64,000 nt of DNA from NCBI GenBank assembly GCA_964555065.1, contig CAZKRB010000004.1, positions 1 through 64,000 on the forward strand, in the 5' to 3' direction. The DNA comes from Syntrophus sp964555065. GTDB taxonomy: Bacteria > Desulfobacterota > Syntrophia > Syntrophales > Syntrophaceae. A model generated the notes under the pieces. It was given only the letters and a program-made list of their open reading frames with translations, ran no database searches and was not told the origin of the DNA. Of this stretch, positions 43,913 through 52,957 are shown piece by piece; the first letter of the stretch is position 1; each line of letters begins with the position of its first letter. The position numbers were made by a program, and so were the translations under genes.

Positions 43913-44641
43913 ATGAAGAGCGTTAATGCCGGCAAGACGTTTCACGAGTGCCTGGATACCTATCTCGCCTCCCTTCCCCTTCCCGGGAGGAGACTGACCT
44001 CCGCCGATGTGGAGGAGGGGCAGCTCTGCAGGCAGGCTCTCATCCAAGGCGGTGCGGCGTCCGTTCCGGCGCTCCTGGACCGGTTGGGCGATCCGGATTT
44101 TTATGTCAAAGACAGTTGCTATGACCTTGTGCTGGAAATCGGCAACCCGGCGAAAGATATCCTGTACGGAGAACTCGGCAGGAGAGGGCCGATCACGGAC
44201 ATTTGGATCATCGCCATGCTCAATTACCTCGGTGATGAACACGCGATGGACAGGCTTTGGGCATACCTGCGAGATCCTGACGACTATGTCCGGCACCTGA
44301 GCGCCCTGGCGCTGGCCTTCCAACTTCTTGATTCCTCCGAAGCGCCTCCGGAGGAACTCCTGGCGGTCCTTGTGGAGGCGCTCGGAAATGAACGGACCAT
44401 TGAAGGGACGCCGTTCACGGTCGCCGGTTCCGCACTGGGCTGCCTGATTCGCTTGAGTGGAGAGAGTTTCCTCTCTCCACCAAGAAAGATTCAGTTCTAC
44501 AACTATGAGCATTTTCTTTACCCGCCTCCCATACACCCCTTCCCATTTTGCGCGGACTACATGACGAAGGCTGAGGAAGAGGAGAAGCGGCATATCCGCA
44601 GCCGAATCCAGGCATGGGTGGCGAGCCGGCTCCGTCGTTAG
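43913..44641 (+). CDS. HEAT-repeat protein
   Basis: 242 residues from ATG 43913 (an AAGGAG lies 14 bp upstream; GTG 43844 is an alternative). Two or three HEAT-like helical repeats are visible (SVPALLDRLGDPDFYVKDSCYDLVLEIG and ILYGELG ... LLAVLVEAL types). The protein is probably a binding scaffold. It lies 150 bp after the DUF4157 gene in the same direction; whether it belongs to that cluster is uncertain. Confidence 0.6.
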   Translation: MKSVNAGKTFHECLDTYLASLPLPGRRLTSADVEEGQLCRQALIQGGAASVPALLDRLGDPDFYVKDSCYDLVLEIGNPAKDILYGELGRRGPITDIWIIAMLNYLGDEHAMDRLWAYLRDPDDYVRHLSALALAFQLLDSSEAPPEELLAVLVEALGNERTIEGTPFTVAGSALGCLIRLSGESFLSPPRKIQFYNYEHFLYPPPIHPFPFCADYMTKAEEEEKRHIRSRIQAWVASRLRR

Positions 44642-44668
44642 CCCTCTCAGGTGACGGGAAAAGGAACG

Positions 44669-46226
44669 TCAGATCCGGAAAACGTCGGAGGATGCAATCA
44701 ACTGCGCGATGCGCTCGATATCCCGGTCCAGGGGACGGTCTTCCGTGACTCTGGGGGATACCTTTCGCAGCTCGCCCAGCAGGGTCTCCAGGTGGGGACG
44801 GTGCCGGATCGTGCCGCGCAGCTCGCAGGCCTGAGCCGCCGCCAGCAGGTGAATGGACACGACCCGCTCGGTGAGCGTGCAGATCCGCGCGGCATCCCGG
44901 GCGGCGATGGTTCCCATGCTGACCTTGTCCTGGTTGTGGGANNNNNNNNNNCGTCGAGCGGGAGAAGGACCCTGCCGGCATGGTGTTCTTCAGCGCCTCG
45001 GCCGCCAGGGCGGACGTCGAGAGGGACATGGCCTTGAAGCCGTGATGGAATACGGCCTCCGGCCCCCGGATGCCCACGAGATCGGCCGGCAGTCCGCGGT
45101 TGTACTGGGGGGCCACCAGGAGCATCACCTGCCGGTCGGACATATCGGCGATCGAGGCCAGCGCAGCCTTGAGCGCGTCCATGGCGAAGGCCATGTGTCC
45201 GCCATAGAAATTGCCGCTCATGAGCGGCATCCCCGTTTCGGGATCGAAGATCGGATTGTCGTTGGAACTGTTGGCTTCGATGGCGACCCACTCGGATATC
45301 CAGCGCAGGGCATCGTCCAGAACACCCGCAATCTGGGGCGTGCAGCGGATGGAGTAGGGGTCCTGAAGGCTCTCGGGGGAATTCTCCTCCAACTCGGACA
45401 GGTCGGCCAGGGTTTCCAGGAGTTGCAGCAGTTTCTGCGCAACCCGGATCTGTCCCGGAAAGGGTTTCGCCCGGCCGATTTCCCCATGGAAATGGTGCGC
45501 CTTTCCCTTCAGGGCATGGACCGTCAAGGCCGAGGCGCAGACCGCGGCATCGAGGATTCGCGCGGCCCGTTCAACGGCGGTCACCGCAATACCGGTCATG
45601 ACGGAGGTGCCGTTCATCATGGAGAGATGCTCTTTCATCTGGAACGCGTAGGGGATGAGCTTCGCCCCGGTGATCGCTTCGGCGGCCGGCATCCGTCGGC
45701 CGCGGTAGAATACCTCCCGCTCCCCGCCCAGGGTGGCGGCGATGTAGGACATGGGGGTCAGATCACCGGAGGCCCCGACGGAACCCTCGGAGGGGACAAC
45801 GGGTGTAATGCCCAGGTTCAGGAAGGCGGCGATCTGCTCCAGCAGCGGCAGGGATACCCCCGAGTAGCCACGGGCAAGGCAAAGGAGGCGGCAGACCATG
45901 GCGGCGCGCGTTTCCTCGATGCCGAGGGGTTCGCCGGTGCCGCAGCCATGAAAGGGCAGGGGGCTGGCCCCGTTCTTTCTAAGGGTTTCTTCTTTGGGAA
46001 GGCGCTTGCCGCAGGATTTGCCATACCCGGTGTTGACGCCGTAGACGGGGATGCTCTTTTCCACCGCGTCGGCCAGCATGCTTTGCGAGCGTTCCATCCG
46101 GCCGACAAAGGCGTCCGCTTCACTGATTAGAACCTTGGCCATCCTTCTGGACACGGCGACGATTGCTTCGAGACTGACGCTTTGACCGCCGATGACCAAC
46201 GTCGGGGTTCTTTTCTCTTTTTTCAT
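44669..46226 (-). CDS. MIO-dependent aromatic amino acid ammonia-lyase/aminomutase (HAL/PAL/TAL family), with assembly gap
   Basis: The Ala152-Ser153-Gly154 triad in GSVGASGDLTP forms the MIO cofactor. MNGTSVMTG, EANSSNDNPIFDP and NRGLPADLVG segments are family-typical. Ten N bases at 44942-44951 break the frame. Before them the protein reads GSFSRST and after them SHNQDKVSMGTIAARDA. Relatives need just one codon (Glu) between these, so the true gap is probably 3 bases and the gene intact (about 516 residues). The substrate-selectivity loop reads LPFHGCGTG, unlike standard HutH, so histidine is not assured. Confidence 0.82.
44942..44951. other. Assembly gap (10 N)
   Basis: A run of ten N inside the ammonia-lyase gene. 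The length is a placeholder: the flanking reading frames rejoin if the real gap is a multiple of three, most simply 3 bases. Confidence 0.95.
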
Positions 46227-46255
46227 GGTCTTTCCTCTTACTCATTCTCCTAGTG

Positions 46256-46582
46256 TCATGTCAACTTTGAAATGTCGTAAATGATGTTGGGTGTGGCTCG
46301 GGCGGTTATTTCCTGTGTGATTTCGATAAGGGGGGACAGGTAGGAGGCCAGCGCGGCGATGAAAGCCGTTAAGAGGACGCTGCTGACGATCTTGCGCAGG
46401 GATTTCATCCAGACGAAGGAATCCCCCGTTACGAAAGCGAATCCGAAACTCAGCATCGGGCCCATAAGCGGCGAAATCAGCATGGCGCCGATGATGACCG
46501 GGGCGCTGTTGATCAGCGGGCCGTTGAGAGCAATGAGGTTGGCGATCGTCACGATGGTAAAATAGCCGGCGGATATCTCCAC
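46256..46582 (-). pseudogene. DUF389 family membrane protein fragment
   Basis: About 108 codons with NSAPVIIGAMLISPLMGPMLSFGFAF, the signature of DUF389 membrane proteins, and two to three helices. Complete members have about 300 or more residues with further helices after the TRPT/ATPN region. Here the frame stops right after ARATPNIIYDISKLT, and the N-terminal domain is also missing or very short. The frame continues upstream without an ATG. It is probably a remnant, and its function is unknown. Confidence 0.6.
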
Positions 46583-46718
46583 CTCTCCATGGATCTTCTT
46601 CCTGACACCCTGATGGTTGACGGCGGGCAGCCTATTGCTGCAACCAACGGTTAAAGCGAAAGTCCATTTTTTTCAAAATATTCATGTTCATCAAAATATC
46701 CATCCGGCATCCTGCCGT

Positions 46719-47498
46719 CTAAAGGCAATCCCGCCCGTGAACAGATTGATTCAAGCGTATCATTTTATCAAGCAAGTCATGAATTTCCTTCTGCTCTGAC
46801 AGGCAGAAATCCGCCAGGCTCCGCCCTTCACAGCCAACGCGAATCCCGCGGATGGCATCATGGGACAGACGGAACACGTCCTCGTCGGTTGCATCGTCCC
46901 CCACATAAACCGCCTTCAAGCAACCCGTGAGGCCCATGAGCTGCAAGAGCGCTTCACCCTTACGCGGCGCCTCATCCGGCAGGATGTTTTCAACGCATTT
47001 TCCCGCAATCCGCCGGGGAAATGGTTTTAATTGCCGAATGATCTCAATAATTTTCTTTGCCGCCACTTCTCGGTTCTCTGCCCTGCGATAATGGAGAGAC
47101 AGAGTCGTCCCTTTATTTTCAATGACAATCCCGTCGTCGGAGCCTTGCGGCAGGAGCGTCTCCAACTGACTTTGCCATTGGCTGCAGCGCCTCCGGAATG
47201 CCTCTTCCTCCGTCTCCCTGCCGGGCAATCCTTCCGCTCCGTGGTTTCCAATCACAAAAAGGGGATGAAATCCCAGATGTGAACGGGCATCGGCACAGGC
47301 GCGTCCGCTGATAATCGCAACCGGCGCCACCCGGCTGAGATTCGTCAGCTGTTCCCGAACCTCCTTTGGAATTTTGATCCGGGAAGGATCGTCAACAATG
47401 GGCGCCAGCGTGCCATCCAGATCGAAGGCAAAAAGGGTCGAAGTGTCGATAAATTCAAGGAGCGCGGCTTGGCCGGCTTCACTGAACAGAGGGATCAT
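46719..47498 (-). CDS. otsB: Trehalose-6-phosphate phosphatase
   Basis: 259-residue HAD-superfamily enzyme. The nucleophile motif DLDGTLAPI (Asp26, Asp28), ISGR in motif II, and YVGDDATDED in motif IV are all present. It dephosphorylates trehalose-6-phosphate from the preceding otsA. ATG 47498 begins 14 bp after the otsA stop. It is the last gene of the GH15-otsA-otsB operon, and trehalose is a common osmotic and stress solute. Confidence 0.93.
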   Translation of the reverse strand: MIPLFSEAGQAALLEFIDTSTLFAFDLDGTLAPIVDDPSRIKIPKEVREQLTNLSRVAPVAIISGRACADARSHLGFHPLFVIGNHGAEGLPGRETEEEAFRRRCSQWQSQLETLLPQGSDDGIVIENKGTTLSLHYRRAENREVAAKKIIEIIRQLKPFPRRIAGKCVENILPDEAPRKGEALLQLMGLTGCLKAVYVGDDATDEDVFRLSHDAIRGIRVGCEGRSLADFCLSEQKEIHDLLDKMIRLNQSVHGRDCL

Positions 47499-47511
47499 CG
47501 TACTTTCCCGG

Positions 47512-49752
47512 TTATGAATTTTGATTGATGCGCATGGACAATTTTTCCCGCTGTCGAATCCGGGCGGCATCAAGAAGCATCCGCCCGGCCCAGCGGTAAA
47601 TGTTGAAATCACGCACCAGAGCGCGCATGCTGGACATCCGCTCCCGCTGCTCGCCTTCCGGCATGACAAGACCTCGGTACAAAGCTTCGGCGGTCTGCTC
47701 GATGTGGTAGGGATTGACCACGAGGGCTTCGTGAAGTTCGTGCGCCGCGCCGGTGAACCGGCTTAACACCAGCACCCCCTGCTCGTCATCGCGGGCCGCG
47801 ATAAACTCCTTGGCCACCAGGTTCATCCCGTCATGGAGGCTGGTCACCATGCAGACATCCGCCGCCCGGAAGTACCGGTTTACAATCTCGGGTTCGTGGT
47901 GCTCCGCCTTGAGACGGATCGGCTGCCAGGGGCCGGTAGAGAATCGTTGATTGATTCGGTCGGCCAGATCGCGGACCCGATCTTCGAAGCTCTGATAATC
48001 CTCGAGCGCGGAGCGGGTCGGCGCGGCAATCTGGATAAAGGTGAAACGGCCCACCATCTCCGGATGGCGCTTCAGCATGTTTTCCACCGCCCGGAAGCGT
48101 TCCAGTATCCCCTTGGTATAGTCCTGACGATCCACGCCCAGCCCGATCAGATGATCGTCGGAAAGCCCCAGGGCGCCGCGCACCTCTTTCCGGCATTCGA
48201 GCACCGAAGGCTGCGTCTCCTGCCAGGGCGATGGCCACTGGATCGAGATGGGGTAGCTTTCCACCAGCGTCAGTTTGCCATCCCTGAAGATCGTGGATGA
48301 TTCGTGCTCGATGCGGGTTTCCAGGTAGCGGTCCACGGTTTCCAGGAAATTCTTGCAGTGGAAAGGGGTGTGAAAGCCGAGAATGGTGCTGCCGAGCATC
48401 CCTTTCAACAGTTCTTCATGCCAGGGGCAGATGCCGAAAGATTCGGGGTTGGGCCAGGGAATGTGCCAGAACGTGATAATGGTCGCTTTCGGGAGCGTTT
48501 GACGGATCATTTTCGGCAGTAAGGCAAAATGGTAGTCCTGCACGAGAACCACAGGGTCGTCGCTGGCCGCCTCTGCAACCACCGCATCCGCAAACCGCTG
48601 GTTGATTTCGCTGTACCGCTGCCAGTCACTGGAACGGAAGATGGGACGCACGTGGGCTATGTGACAGAGAGGCCAGAGCCCCTCATTGGCAAAGCCGTAA
48701 TAATATCCCTTCTCCTCCTCTTCGGTGAGCCAGATGCGCCGGAGGGTGTATTCGGGGTGTTCCGGCGGCACCTGAACCCGGCCATGACGGTCTGCGCTCT
48801 CCCGATCGGCGTTGCCGCTGCCATGGGCAATCCACGTGCCGGAACAGGCCCGCATCACCGGTTCGACGGCGGTGACCAGGCCGCTGGCTGGGCGATGGAC
48901 CTCAATGTTTCCATCGTTCCTGCTATGAATATAGGGTTCGCGATTGGAAACGACGATGATGCGTTCCCCTGCAAGCTGGTTGTGCAACAGTTTGCGGAGG
49001 GCATCAGGGCTCCAGGTGATGGTTGCATCGTCGGCGAATCGGCGTTCGGCGTCCATGGTCCGCAGGAGAACCCGCAGATCTCCCGCCAGGGGCTGCAATT
49101 CCGAGGCGACTCCAGACCGGCCGGTCGGCTTGAGGATTCCCTCCCCCCGCAGCAGGGCCCGCACCCCGGCCATCCAGCCGCGCCAGCTCAGGTAAGCCAC
49201 GGATGCGGTGATTCCGGAAATGACCACGCCGAGGAGCACAAAAAGGAGGATAATGTATTTTCGGGTATCGGCGCTGCGACGCTCGACGAAGCTCATGTCG
49301 TGTACGAGAATCAGAGAACCGCTTTGCACCCCCGCCTGCGTTATGGGGTAAAGGGCGACATGAACCGCGCCCTGGGGAAGACGGAGTACCGGACTTCCCC
49401 CTTCATCCCGAAGCGCGACGGATGAACAGCTGAGGGATTCAGGGAAAGTGGGCGTGCGATAGAGCAATTTGCCGTCGTTGCTGCAGAAGCCGAGGGCCAG
49501 CAGCCGCTCGTCCTGGATGGCTCTCAGCAGAAGAGCGCTGATCCTGGCCTTTTTCCCCTGCTGAAGAAGCTCCTCCAGAGGCTCCTGGAGGGTATTGGCA
49601 ATCAGCCGGGAGCGGATGTCCATATCCCGGACGGACCAGCGCATGGTCAGCTTATCCACCAGCGGCACCACCGCATAGGCCAGCACGGTCAACGCGATGA
49701 CAAGAGGGATGATGAAGCGCAGTGATAGACGAAGGGATCGGATCGAGAACAT
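47512..49752 (-). CDS. otsA: Trehalose-6-phosphate synthase with membrane-anchored N-terminal sensor-like region
   Basis: 746 residues, about 270 longer than a classical OtsA. Residues 10-31 and 166-188 are membrane helices bracketing an extracytoplasmic loop of about 130 residues. A HAMP-like linker follows, then a GT20 domain from about 263 (ERIIVVSNREPYIHS, then VQDYHFALLP, HIPWPNPE, VDRQDYTKG and SLHDGMNLVAKEF). It joins UDP- or other NDP-glucose with glucose-6-phosphate. ATG 49752 has a GGAGG SD. The layout resembles a sensor kinase with the output domain replaced by an enzyme. Confidence 0.9.
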   Translation of the reverse strand: MFSIRSLRLSLRFIIPLVIALTVLAYAVVPLVDKLTMRWSVRDMDIRSRLIANTLQEPLEELLQQGKKARISALLLRAIQDERLLALGFCSNDGKLLYRTPTFPESLSCSSVALRDEGGSPVLRLPQGAVHVALYPITQAGVQSGSLILVHDMSFVERRSADTRKYIILLFVLLGVVISGITASVAYLSWRGWMAGVRALLRGEGILKPTGRSGVASELQPLAGDLRVLLRTMDAERRFADDATITWSPDALRKLLHNQLAGERIIVVSNREPYIHSRNDGNIEVHRPASGLVTAVEPVMRACSGTWIAHGSGNADRESADRHGRVQVPPEHPEYTLRRIWLTEEEEKGYYYGFANEGLWPLCHIAHVRPIFRSSDWQRYSEINQRFADAVVAEAASDDPVVLVQDYHFALLPKMIRQTLPKATIITFWHIPWPNPESFGICPWHEELLKGMLGSTILGFHTPFHCKNFLETVDRYLETRIEHESSTIFRDGKLTLVESYPISIQWPSPWQETQPSVLECRKEVRGALGLSDDHLIGLGVDRQDYTKGILERFRAVENMLKRHPEMVGRFTFIQIAAPTRSALEDYQSFEDRVRDLADRINQRFSTGPWQPIRLKAEHHEPEIVNRYFRAADVCMVTSLHDGMNLVAKEFIAARDDEQGVLVLSRFTGAAHELHEALVVNPYHIEQTAEALYRGLVMPEGEQRERMSSMRALVRDFNIYRWAGRMLLDAARIRQREKLSMRINQNS

Positions 49753-49766
49753 TTCAGTGCACCTCC

Positions 49767-51557
49767 TCAAAAAGCGGAGTCCCATCGTTTGCTGAGACGG
49801 ATGGCGGCATTGATCAGGCCGACCATGCTGTAAGTCTGGACGAAGTTGCCCCACTGCTCCCCGGTCCGGACGTCGAGATGCTCGGCGAAAAGACCGTGAC
49901 GGTTATGGCGGGCCAACAGGTTCTCAAAGAGCACCCGGGCTTCGTCGTTTCGTCCCAGTGCAACGAGGGCGTAAATATACCAGTAGGTACAGACGATGAA
50001 GGCATTCTTGGGAGCGCCGAAGTCGTCTTCCTCGACGTACCGGAAGATGTAATCCCCCCGGCGCAGTTCCCTTTCAATTGCCGCGACTGTCGAAGCGAAG
50101 CGAACATCATCCGCGGCCAGAAAGCCCACATCATGCATCAGCAGAAGGCTTGCATCCAGCGAGTTCCCCTCGAAGGCGGCCGTAAAGGCTTTTTTCTGAT
50201 CATTCCAGGCGCGGGCACAGATGGTGGCGTGGATCAATTCAGCCTGTGTTTTCCAGTAGACCTTCCGCTCAGAGAGACCGAGGCGGGCGGCGATCCTTGC
50301 CAGACGATCGCAGGCAGCCCAGCACATGATGGCGGAAAAAGTGTGGATCCTTTTCGTTCTCCGCAACTCCCACAACCCCGCATCCGGCTGGTCGTGGACT
50401 TTGATCGCCGTTTCTCCCAGCGGTTCGAGTCGATGGAAGAGCGCCGCATCCCCCCGGCGGATCAGCCGCTTGTCGAAGAAAACGTGGGTTACCGCCAGGA
50501 TCGCCGAGCCGTAAACGTCATGCTGGATTTGTTCATAGGCCTGGTTCCCCATCCGTACCGGTCCCATGCCACGATAGCCGGCAAGCGTCTCTATTTCCCG
50601 CTCATCCAGGTACTTCTCCCCATCGATGCCGTAAACGGGCTGGATCCGTTTGTCCGCGGATCCGGCAACAACGTTGACCAGGTAACGGAGATAGCGCTCC
50701 ATCGTGTGGGTCGTGCTGAGACGGTTCAAGGCGTTGACCACGAAATAGGAATCACGAAGCCAGCAGTACCGGTAATCCCAGTTTCGCTTTGAGTCCGGAG
50801 CTTCGGGAATAGACGTGGTCATGGCCGCGACGATGGCCCCGGTATCGTCGAAGGTGTTGAGTTTCAGGGTAATGGCGGCACGGATAACTTCGTCCTGCCA
50901 CTCGAAGGAAATTCCCAGATTGCGCACCCAGTCATGCCAGTAGGCCAGGGTTTCGTCCAGAAATCTCCGTGTCATTTCCCGAATGGATTCCGATATTGTT
51001 TCATCGGTGCTGAAGATCAGTGTCAATTTGTCTTCCAGAAAAAAGGGAAGTTCCTGAAGAATCGTGGTAATGGAGGCATCCGTGGTGAGACGGAGCACCC
51101 AGCCGGGCGACACGTAACGAATATGGTGGCTGCCGTAAGTGATATCACAAGATGCCCGGCCATAATCATAGGTTGGGCGAACACAGAGCCGAATGCACGG
51201 AGTTCCCTGCAGGCGACGGATTTGCCGAATCAGCATCATGGGAGTGAACATCCTTCCGTGCTGGCGGAAACGCGGGGCAAAGTCGGTGATCTCGATCATT
51301 CCTCCCTGTGAATCGGTACATCGCGTAATCAGCACGGCGGAGTTGGGCAGGTAGCTCTGTTCCGTCTTGATCTGCTCGATCAGTTCAATGGTGCAATAGC
51401 CCTTTCCTGAACCGGTCTCGTGTTCCTGAAGCAGGGAGTTGAATACTGGATCGCCGTCCAAACGGGGCAGGCAGTACCAGACGATCTCAGCCGCGGAATC
51501 AATCAAAGCGCCCACTTGGCAATTGCCGATCAACCCCAGGTCCAGAGAATTTTTCAT
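49767..51557 (-). CDS. Glycoside hydrolase family 15 protein (glucoamylase/trehalase-like)
   Basis: 596 residues without a signal peptide. N-terminal GLIGNCQVGALIDSAAEIVWYCLPRLDGDPVF and central NWDYRYCWLRDSYF are the markers of cytoplasmic bacterial GH15 proteins. These include glucoamylases and trehalases. Its place directly before otsA and otsB (14 bp to otsA) suggests trehalose or glucan turnover. AGGAGA SD precedes ATG 51557. Confidence 0.88.
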   Translation of the reverse strand: MKNSLDLGLIGNCQVGALIDSAAEIVWYCLPRLDGDPVFNSLLQEHETGSGKGYCTIELIEQIKTEQSYLPNSAVLITRCTDSQGGMIEITDFAPRFRQHGRMFTPMMLIRQIRRLQGTPCIRLCVRPTYDYGRASCDITYGSHHIRYVSPGWVLRLTTDASITTILQELPFFLEDKLTLIFSTDETISESIREMTRRFLDETLAYWHDWVRNLGISFEWQDEVIRAAITLKLNTFDDTGAIVAAMTTSIPEAPDSKRNWDYRYCWLRDSYFVVNALNRLSTTHTMERYLRYLVNVVAGSADKRIQPVYGIDGEKYLDEREIETLAGYRGMGPVRMGNQAYEQIQHDVYGSAILAVTHVFFDKRLIRRGDAALFHRLEPLGETAIKVHDQPDAGLWELRRTKRIHTFSAIMCWAACDRLARIAARLGLSERKVYWKTQAELIHATICARAWNDQKKAFTAAFEGNSLDASLLLMHDVGFLAADDVRFASTVAAIERELRRGDYIFRYVEEDDFGAPKNAFIVCTYWYIYALVALGRNDEARVLFENLLARHNRHGLFAEHLDVRTGEQWGNFVQTYSMVGLINAAIRLSKRWDSAF

Positions 51558-52295
51558 CCTGATTCTCCTACATGGATTGTGGTCATGTTGATCTAAAGGT
51601 TTCCTGCCCTGGCAAAGGAACGGATGAGGGAAATAAGCTCGACAAAGAAAAGAAGAACCGGACCAATACCAGGAGATTCATGTGAATTCGTTTTTTGATA
51701 AGGAGACCCATTCTCCCTGTTCGCCTACCCGGAACGTGCGGCAGCAAGGCAAAGGTGCGGATCAGAAAGATGACCATCGGGAATGAATGACCCAAAACCG
51801 TGATGGCCTGGCCCCAAAGCTCAAAAAGGATGGCTGCGCAGAAAGACCATGATAAAAAGGCAATAAAAGTAATTCCGTTCCGATAATTTTTGTCTTATCA
51901 TACAGAAGGAAGCTTAAAAATTCAACCCCCTGCCGGCCCCTGCAGGATCGCGTCATGTAAGAGCATACTGCCTGAATTTACGGCATAATAAAAAGAGAAG
52001 AGCTTTGTTGAGTAAGTGGATGATTCTTGATATCAAGTGACTCACTTCGACATGGACTTGGAACCCTGGGCCCTTTGAGATGCTGGTGGGGGATCTGACC
52101 GGGGCTTGCTCTCGCAGAATAAACATTCAACATCGTCTGTCTATCCGGTGCTCGCTGCAGCCACACCTGTGAAGATCATACAGCTGTGGTTCCATAAAGA
52201 ATAGAAGGCGAGAAATTGTTCCACCAGATCGGGCAAGTAACTCAACAGAATTTTTTGTCCGGGCTGCTGGATCATATTCAGGAAAGGAAAAAGCA
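51558..52295. other. Divergent intergenic region, no gene recognised
   Basis: About 740 bp between the minus-strand GH15 operon and the small plus-strand gene at 52296. It is noticeably A/T-richer than its surroundings around 51840-51990 and probably holds the trehalose operon promoter, but I find no convincing paired hexamers. Short open frames show no family features. Confidence 0.45.
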
Positions 52296-52628
52296 TTGGG
52301 CGATACCTGGATAGCGGACCTGACCCATTTTCTTGACGTGTACGGACAGATCGAGCTCCCGAAAGGCTCAGCTCGACGCTTGGCGGAACACCTCACTGCG
52401 ATTGTCGCCATGGTGTCCAATCCTGAATCGGTTATCCCTCCGGAATTGCGTGTTCGCTGCCGCCGCCGGCCCGGGCGGAGGCCGTGTCCCGGCAGAATCG
52501 ACGGTGATCTCGATCCTCAGACGGAAGACATCGTCTGGTGGTGTCCAGTGTGTGGGGATAATGGATACATCCGGAACTGGAAAGGAACGATTTGGGACCT
52601 GAGCGGCGCCGGTGGCCAGCCGCACTGA
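52296..52628 (+). CDS. Hypothetical protein with Cys-based metal-binding pattern
   Basis: 110 residues from TTG 52296 (AAAGGA SD at 7 bp). The N-terminal half is helical. The C-terminal half has CRRRPGRRPCPGRIDGDL and WWCPVCGDNGYIRNWKGTIWD, four or more Cys in a zinc-ribbon-like arrangement. I recognise the pattern as a recurrent conserved hypothetical protein but know no function. Confidence 0.65.
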   Translation: MGDTWIADLTHFLDVYGQIELPKGSARRLAEHLTAIVAMVSNPESVIPPELRVRCRRRPGRRPCPGRIDGDLDPQTEDIVWWCPVCGDNGYIRNWKGTIWDLSGAGGQPH

Positions 52629-52957
52629 GGCGGGATTCTCCGAGTCGAAAAGATCACCGAACGTTCGTTTTCACGGGTCCGCTATCCGCTCGGCTGATCC
52701 GCTTTGTGACCTGAGGTTCCCTATCCCCGGTCCATGAAACGGCCCTCCGGTGAAACAAAATGCAGGCAAGGAGTGGAAGACCTTTTCTCGATGGGACCGT
52801 TTGTCGTTCATCACATTTTTCATTGACATTCCATGGCGCTTTTCCCTATCCTTCCTTCCGGAAGAAGCAGCCCTCAACTCCCTGCTGTATATCAGCTTTG
52901 CCGCTTCGTCATCTGTTGGGATCCCGGTTCGAATGAGGGGATTCCGGAGCCTTGTCC
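52629..52957. other. Intergenic region upstream of menC
   Basis: It contains a perfect 10-bp palindrome CGAACGTTCG (52658-52667) and an open frame of about 78 codons (52750-52986) overlapping menC that I do not believe is coding. No clear promoter found. Confidence 0.4.

Noticed and set aside
44942..44951. True frameshift in the ammonia-lyase gene
   Set aside because: The break coincides exactly with ten N bases. Family alignment needs one codon there, so it is an assembly artefact.
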